59,840 nt of DNA, taken from the NCBI GenBank assembly GCA_020354125.1, contig CP070643.1, forward strand, positions 126,413 to 186,252. The letters run 5' to 3'. Position numbers and translations under genes: made by a program. This document shows, one piece after another, positions 54,504 to 59,840 of this stretch. Source of the DNA: Betaproteobacteria bacterium (GTDB lineage Bacteria; Pseudomonadota; Gammaproteobacteria; Burkholderiales; Eutrophovitaceae). The first letter of the stretch is position 1. The number at the start of each line of letters is the position of its first letter. The notes under the pieces were generated by a model. It made no database searches. It had not been told where the DNA came from and saw only the letters and a program-made list of their open reading frames with translations.

Positions 54504-55892
54504 ATGCGTGGCAAGTTTCGTCAGTTCGGACTGATTCTGCTCGGCGTCGTCGCCGGCGTTCTGATCAGTCTTAATTTCTCTGCGGTCGCCGACCGCGCCT
54601 CGGGCCCGCTGCCGATCGATGACTTGCGCGCGTTTACCGAAGTGTTCGGTCGCATCAAGAATGATTATGTCGAGCCGGTAGACGACAAGAAACTCATATC
54701 CGAGGCCATTAATGGCATGCTGTCCGGCCTCGATCCGCACTCGGCCTACCTCGACGAAGAAGCATTCAAGGAGTTGCAGGTTGGCACTCAAGGCGAGTTC
54801 GGCGGCCTTGGTATCGAGGTCAGCATGGAAGACGGTTTCGTCAAAGTGGTTGCCCCGATCGAAGATACGCCTGCCTGGAAAGCCGGCCTCAAGGCGGGTG
54901 ACCTCATCATCAAGCTTGACGACACCAACGTGAAGGGCATGACGCTCAACGAAGCGGTCAAGCTGATGCGGGGCAAGCCCAATACCCAGATCACGCTGAC
55001 CTATATCCGCAAGGGCGAACCGGAGCCCAAGATCGTGACTATCACGCGGGCCATCATCCAGATCCAGAGCGTGAAGTCGAAACTGCTCGAGCCGGGTTAC
55101 GCGTACTTCCGCGTCACCCAGTTCCAGGAGCACACCGGCGAGAAACTCGGCGAAGCGATCGAAACGCAATTCAAGGCCAACAAAGGGCCGATGAAGGGCT
55201 TGATCCTGGATTTGCGTAACGACCCGGGTGGTCTGCTCAATTCGGCGGTGTCGGTGTCGGCGGCTTTCCTGCCGAAAGACAAGCTGGTCGTATACACCGA
55301 AGGCCGGACCAGCGATGCGCGCATGCGCCTGTATGCCCGGCCCGAGTATTACGCTCGCGGTGTCAGGGGTGACTATCTCGCCAACCTGCCGAAGGATGTG
55401 AAGACACTGCCGATGGTGGTACTGGTCAACGGTGGATCAGCTTCCGCCTCGGAGATCGTTGCCGGTGCATTGCAGGATCACAAGCGGGCGATCGTGATGG
55501 GCACGCAAACCTTCGGCAAGGGTTCGGTGCAGACCATACTACCATTGGGTAACGGTACTGCTATCAAGCTCACCACGGCGCGCTACTACACGCCGAATGG
55601 CCGTTCGATTCAGGCCAAGGGCATCACACCTGATATCGTTGTGGAAGACGCGACCGTGACTGCCGGGGCGGCCGGCGTGCAGGTGCGCGAGGCCAATTTG
55701 AGGAATCGCCTTCAGAACGAGCAAGGCGACCAGGTCGACCAACCTGATCGCACGATTCCGGCGCCGGAAGCCGGTGCCGCGGAAGAGGGCGCTGAAGTCG
55801 TCGACGACAACGACTATCAGCTGTCTCAGGCGCTAAACCTGCTCAAGGGGCTGCAGATTATCGGCAGCAATCAGGCTGGCGATCCATCCTGA
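54504..55892 (+). CDS. ctpA: Carboxy-terminal processing protease CtpA (S41 family)
   Basis: CtpA-type proteases cut periplasmic proteins at their C-terminal tails. From ATG 54504, preceded by GAGGAG, the 462-aa product has an N-terminal signal/anchor (LILLGVVAGVLISLNFSAVA), a PDZ domain (FGGLGIEVSMEDGFVKVVAPIEDTPAWKAGLKAGDLIIKLDD), and the S41 catalytic core with the serine in LVNGGSASASEIVAGALQD and the lysine in TQTFGKGSVQTILPLGNGTAIKLT. It follows envC, a common order, consistent with a role in envelope maintenance. A longer start at 54438 is unlikely. Confidence 0.94.
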   Translation: MRGKFRQFGLILLGVVAGVLISLNFSAVADRASGPLPIDDLRAFTEVFGRIKNDYVEPVDDKKLISEAINGMLSGLDPHSAYLDEEAFKELQVGTQGEFGGLGIEVSMEDGFVKVVAPIEDTPAWKAGLKAGDLIIKLDDTNVKGMTLNEAVKLMRGKPNTQITLTYIRKGEPEPKIVTITRAIIQIQSVKSKLLEPGYAYFRVTQFQEHTGEKLGEAIETQFKANKGPMKGLILDLRNDPGGLLNSAVSVSAAFLPKDKLVVYTEGRTSDARMRLYARPEYYARGVRGDYLANLPKDVKTLPMVVLVNGGSASASEIVAGALQDHKRAIVMGTQTFGKGSVQTILPLGNGTAIKLTTARYYTPNGRSIQAKGITPDIVVEDATVTAGAAGVQVREANLRNRLQNEQGDQVDQPDRTIPAPEAGAAEEGAEVVDDNDYQLSQALNLLKGLQIIGSNQAGDPS

Positions 55893-55898
55893 TAGCCA

Positions 55899-55923
55899 CG
55901 GGCGCTGCCGACGGCGCCCGTTT
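55899..55923 (+). terminator. Terminator after ctpA
   Basis: CGGGCGC (55899-55905), an 8-base loop, GCGCCCG (55914-55920) and TTT. It begins 6 bases after the ctpA stop. The T tract is short but the position fits. Confidence 0.6.
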
Positions 55924-55984
55924 CGCCTTGCCCCGGATTACGCCGCCGCTACCATCATGAAGAGCCACGGCCGCGTTGTTCGAC

Positions 55985-56776
55985 ATGGACGATAACCAGC
56001 TCCTCCGTTACAGCCGTCATATCCTTCTTCCCGAGATCGGGATTGACGGTCAGGAAAGGCTGCTCGGCGCGCACGTGCTTCTCGTTGGTGCCGGGGGGCT
56101 CGGTGCACCGGCCAGCCTCTATCTTGCTGCCAGCGGCGTTGGCAAGCTCACCATCTGCGATTCGGACGATGTCGACCTGACCAATTTGCAGCGCCAGATC
56201 GTTCACTTCACTGAGTCGATCGGCCGCAAGAAAGTCGAATCGGCGCGCGATACCCTGGCACGAATCAATCCCGAGACCAACGTCGAAATTGTCCCTGAAA
56301 GAGTTGCCGGGGCGCGTCTCGAAAGCCTGGTCGAATCAGCGGACCTGGTCATTGATGCAACGGATAACTTCACCACCCGCCATGCCATCAACCGGGCGTG
56401 TGTGCGCTTCACCAAACCATTGGTTTCCGGAGCCGCCATCCGCTTCGACGGACAGGTCAGTGTTTTCGACCTACGAGATCCAGCCAGCGCCTGTTATCAC
56501 TGTCTGTTTCCCGAAACCGATGACCACGAAGAAATGCGCTGCGCGGTGATGGGTGTGTTCGCGCCTCTGGTCGGCATCGTCGGCTCGACACAGGCGGCCG
56601 AGGCACTGAAAGTGCTCGCCGGCACGGGTGAAAGCCTCAATGGCAAGCTGCTAATGCTCGATTCACTGTCGATGCAGTGGCGCAGTGTGCGTCTAAAGAA
56701 GGATCCCGCCTGCCCGGTTTGCGCTGGCGGTGAAACTGCACAGCGGGACAGCGTAGCGTCCTGCGAAGCAGACTAG
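55985..56776 (+). CDS. MoeB/ThiF-family adenylyltransferase
   Basis: This E1-like enzyme adenylates the C terminus of a small sulfur-carrier protein (MoaD or ThiS) for molybdopterin or thiamine synthesis. From ATG 55985 it has 263 aa: RYSRHILLPEIGIDGQERLL, the nucleotide loop VLLVGAGGLGAPASLYLAASGVGKLTICD, DVDLTNLQRQIVH, and two zinc-binding CxxC pairs (CYHC and CPVC). The sequence alone does not separate MoeB from ThiF. The ctpA-moeB order is typical of betaproteobacteria. Confidence 0.9.
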   Translation: MDDNQLLRYSRHILLPEIGIDGQERLLGAHVLLVGAGGLGAPASLYLAASGVGKLTICDSDDVDLTNLQRQIVHFTESIGRKKVESARDTLARINPETNVEIVPERVAGARLESLVESADLVIDATDNFTTRHAINRACVRFTKPLVSGAAIRFDGQVSVFDLRDPASACYHCLFPETDDHEEMRCAVMGVFAPLVGIVGSTQAAEALKVLAGTGESLNGKLLMLDSLSMQWRSVRLKKDPACPVCAGGETAQRDSVASCEAD

Positions 56777-56835
56777 GCCGATCCTCCGGCCAGCGTAGGC
56801 TTAATTAGGCCTTTGTCTTCCTGGCGGCGATTGTC

Positions 56836-57285
56836 TTAATTGCGGCGATATTCCACCCGCGTGCGGCCGTTAGCAGCTGACACGTAGACCAGTTCCTTGT
56901 CGCTGACTTCCTTGAGCTTCCAAGCTGTAGAAAACCCGACCGGCATCATGCTCGGCAAGGTCGAAGACTCAACCTTGGTGTGCAAATACCCGTCACGAAC
57001 GAACCAGGCGCCACTGGCGTTGAAATAGAACACCAACCTGCCATTCTTGACCTCGTGGCTGACACCGCGCGGGACATAAAAGGTCGGTGGCACCGGCAGG
57101 CGCAATTCACCGTTCCAGTTAACACGTCCCCCCGGCAAGAGAGTCGTATGCGTCTCGACGATGACGTCGTCCTGGGCGACGTCGCGCGAGGCCCAGGTAC
57201 CGAGCACAGCGGCCTGATAGTCCTCGTCGCTGGTACCGCAAGCGCTTAAGGTCAACGCCACGACCGTTAGAACCAGTACCCTCAT
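56836..57285 (-). CDS. Lipoprotein of unknown function
   Basis: The 149-aa product has a lipoprotein signal with the lipobox LSAC at residues 13-16, so it is probably attached to a membrane in the envelope. The rest looks like a small beta-rich domain: AVLGTWASRDVAQDD, TTLLPGGRVNWNGELRLPVPPTFYVP and the late ELVYVSAANGRTRVEYRRN. I recognise no family. It ends 59 bases from the convergent moeB-like gene and lies 30 bases downstream of slmA on the same strand, so it could be co-transcribed with slmA. Confidence 0.65.
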   Translation of the reverse strand: MRVLVLTVVALTLSACGTSDEDYQAAVLGTWASRDVAQDDVIVETHTTLLPGGRVNWNGELRLPVPPTFYVPRGVSHEVKNGRLVFYFNASGAWFVRDGYLHTKVESSTLPSMMPVGFSTAWKLKEVSDKELVYVSAANGRTRVEYRRN

Positions 57286-57315
57286 GCTGACGCTAGGCTT
57301 TACTCACATCGGGAA

Positions 57316-57888
57316 TCAGATCAACTCGCGCGATTGCACCGTCCAGTGCTCCATCGGATCACGATTGAAGCCGCTCTTGGCAAACTGATGCCAACGGCCC
57401 ACCACGAAGGCCAGCAGCAGGTTCGCTTTGGCGTCGACTTCAGTCGCTTCGTCGATTTCCTTTTCGGTAATAGCAAAGCGCAAGGCCTGCTTTAGCGTGG
57501 ACTCGAGTCGATCGTGCAGCTGGTTGATGCGCGCTTGCAGCCGCTCGTCCTCGTTAACCAGTGCATCACCGATCAGTACTCGCGTCATGCCTGGATTCTT
57601 CTGCGCGAAGCCCAGCAGCATCGACATAATCGCCTCGAGCTGCTTGCGCCCGCTTTGTTCCTCTCCGGAGATCTTGTTGACCAGGCCAAACAAGGTTTGC
57701 TCAATGAACTCGATCAGACCCTCGAACATCTGCGCCTTGCTGGCGAAATGGCGATAAAGCGCAGCCTCGGACACCGACAAACGCGCTGCCAACGCTGCGG
57801 TGGTGATTTTCTCCCCGCGTGGATTCTCCAGCATCGCCGCAAGGGTCTGCAGGATTTGCAGCTTGCGCTCTCCGGATCTGGCTGCCAT
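57316..57888 (-). CDS. slmA: Nucleoid occlusion factor SlmA (TetR family)
   Basis: SlmA binds DNA across the chromosome and blocks FtsZ assembly over the nucleoid. From ATG 57888 the product is 190 aa, close to the E. coli length. It has the TetR helix-turn-helix segment KITTAALAARLSVSEAALYRHFASKAQMFEGLIEFIE, which closely follows the SlmA pattern, and a C-terminal helical domain (LLAFVVGRWHQFAKSGFNRDP) typical of this branch. A longer start at 58014 is not conserved-looking. The order argB-nucleotidase-slmA supports the call. Confidence 0.9.
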   Translation of the reverse strand: MAARSGERKLQILQTLAAMLENPRGEKITTAALAARLSVSEAALYRHFASKAQMFEGLIEFIEQTLFGLVNKISGEEQSGRKQLEAIMSMLLGFAQKNPGMTRVLIGDALVNEDERLQARINQLHDRLESTLKQALRFAITEKEIDEATEVDAKANLLLAFVVGRWHQFAKSGFNRDPMEHWTVQSRELI

Positions 57889-58101
57889 GAATCTCTCTGT
57901 ACCGGTACCCGCCGAATTCGTACTCGCTGGAACAAAAGACCGGGAGCCGCGGAGCGCTTGGTGATCACCCCTCAGCCCGCAAAATCGCACTTTATCACGT
58001 CGCAAGCCCGACATAACTGTCTGACGCGGCGTGTTTCATGGCCGCGACCATGCCCAGACCCCGTCTCATAATCGCCGGTCTATGCGATTACCAGATCGAT
58101 T

Positions 58102-58749
58102 CTAGGTCAATCTTCCCAGACAACGCGGCAAGCTGCGCAGGTGACGAATGCTGACATCGACCCAGGATGGCGATCGGGGTGTCGGGTCGATCCACACCGT
58201 GCCCATTCCGAGTCGCTTTGCGGTACGCAGATTCTCGAGGCTGTCCTCGACCATCACGCATCGCGTCGGGTGCAGCCGGTGGTCGTTCAGGAGCCGAAAA
58301 AATCCGCTCGCGTCGGGCTTGGGCCGAAAGTTGGCGCGCTCGATACAGAAGACGTCATCGAACAGGTCGTCGATGCCGAGAATATCAAGCACGGCGCGTG
58401 AATAGTGAATCGGAGAATTGGAGAAGACGAATTTTCGCCCCGGCAGGCGTCTGAGCGTCCACCGCAGTTCGCGCCGCGCGACAACCATTTTCTCCAGGTC
58501 GGGGAAATCATGTGTCTGGAGCAGGAAATGCATCGGATCGACATCGTGATGACGCATCAAACCAACCAATGTCGCTCCATAACGTTTCCAGTAGTCGATC
58601 CTGACACGATTGGCCTCCCCCCGATCGACGCCGAGATGGGCTTGCACATAGTCCGTCATCGACTGGTTCAGGTGCGGGAAGATGTGCGGTTGGGCATCGT
58701 GCAGGGTGTTGTCCAGATCAAAGATCCAGGTTTTGCGAAAACGCGGCAC
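58102..58749 (-). CDS. Pyrimidine 5'-nucleotidase (HAD superfamily)
   Basis: The 215-aa protein starts at GTG 58749. It shows the HAD motifs: TWIFDLDNTLHDA (motif I with both catalytic aspartates), FVFSNSPIHYS (motif II), KPDASGFFRLL (motif III lysine) and CVMVEDSLENLRTAKRLGM (motif IV). The cap region matches the SDT1/PHM8-like pyrimidine nucleotidase group, which removes phosphate from pyrimidine monophosphates. Placement between argB and slmA is conserved in betaproteobacteria. A 213-base gap (57889-58101) before slmA may contain the slmA promoter. Confidence 0.88.
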   Translation of the reverse strand: MPRFRKTWIFDLDNTLHDAQPHIFPHLNQSMTDYVQAHLGVDRGEANRVRIDYWKRYGATLVGLMRHHDVDPMHFLLQTHDFPDLEKMVVARRELRWTLRRLPGRKFVFSNSPIHYSRAVLDILGIDDLFDDVFCIERANFRPKPDASGFFRLLNDHRLHPTRCVMVEDSLENLRTAKRLGMGTVWIDPTPRSPSWVDVSIRHLRSLPRCLGRLT

Positions 58750-58776
58750 GGATTAACTCGCCAGGATGCCAGCCGC

Positions 58777-59673
<897 letters not shown>

Positions 59674-59786
59674 CTATGGGGCGCGGATCGGTTTATCGGA
59701 CGATTCTACCCGACGCAATCATCAGGCCCAGCAAAACAAAAAGGGCGGCCGCTGGAGACTGTGTAAATAGTCCGGGGCCTTTGAGA

Positions 59787-59816
59787 GAATACCCGCAGTT
59801 CACTGCGGGTATTTTT
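59787..59816 (+). terminator. Strong hairpin with T tract at the right edge
   Basis: AATACCCGCAGT (59787-59798), a two-base loop, ACTGCGGGTATT (59801-59812), then TTTT. The 12-bp stem is perfect. Because only 24 bases follow, it cannot be decided whether it ends a plus-strand transcript, a convergent gene beyond the window or belongs to an insertion sequence. Confidence 0.75.
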
Positions 59817-59840
59817 TATGCACGTTCAAGGGCAAGACCG

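Overview
The window is ordinary chromosomal DNA of a GC-rich proteobacterium. Three gene orders point to a betaproteobacterium, with a gammaproteobacterium as the second choice. They are rpoH beside SCO and an aa3 oxidase operon (DUF2244-ctaC-ctaD-small ORF-ctaG-DUF2970-ctaE-DUF2909-SURF1-ctaA-ctaB-SCO); rhodanese-grxC-secB-gpsA opposite gpmA-envC-ctpA-moeB; and argB-pyrimidine nucleotidase-slmA. This assignment rests on remembered gene order, not on a search. No phage, CRISPR array, tRNA or rRNA was seen. Coding density is very high, and many starts overlap the previous stop as ATGA, GTGA or TGATG.

Layout. 1-3215 (minus): ispE (cut by the left edge), lolB and a TPR lipoprotein. 3454-8201 (plus): a GldA/GldF/GldG-type ABC system with a DUF4340 partner, then mutM. 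8309-8587: a 279-bp MITE-like element ending in the stop codon of a ferredoxin gene. 8584-12812 (minus): ferredoxin, coaD, rsmD and a pair of M16 peptidase genes. 12909-16466 (plus): ftsY, ftsE, ftsX and rpoH; the rpoH promoter carries a CIRCE-like operator. 16537-25632: the cytochrome aa3 oxidase genes with heme A synthesis and copper insertion factors. 25806-28673: bioC and bioB, with comF divergent. 28785-46981 (minus): a complete MSHA-type type IV pilus locus of about 18 kb. 47083-52239: trmL, gpsA, an SH3 protein, secB, grxC, rhodanese and a PglL/O-antigen-ligase-like glycosyltransferase. 52328-56776 (plus): gpmA, envC, ctpA and a MoeB/ThiF-like gene. 56836-59664 (minus): a lipoprotein of unknown function, slmA, a pyrimidine 5'-nucleotidase and argB. 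The last 90 bases hold a strong hairpin and perhaps the end of an insertion sequence.

Working together. The oxidase block holds nearly everything needed to build an aa3 oxidase: subunits I-III, Cox11 and SCO-type copper chaperones, SURF1, heme O synthase and heme A synthase. The msh locus encodes the ATPase MshE with c-di-GMP-binding repeats, the platform MshG, a PilM/N/O-like inner complex, the secretin MshL, major and minor pilins, and the large LamG-containing MshQ. The O-glycosyltransferase gene lies about 3.3 kb from mshE and could modify pilins, but nothing in the sequence proves this.

The most interesting signals are: the msh gene order, which is a circular permutation of the Vibrio order (E-G-F-B-A-C-D-O-P-Q followed by I-J-K-L-M-N) with a good promoter at the joint; a terminator directly after the major pilin gene; a CIRCE-like operator inside the rpoH promoter; the small terminal-inverted-repeat element at the ferredoxin stop codon; and seven short tandem repeats, 15-bp in-frame units inside genes but 16, 17 and 20 bp between genes. 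I found no convincing wholly new system.
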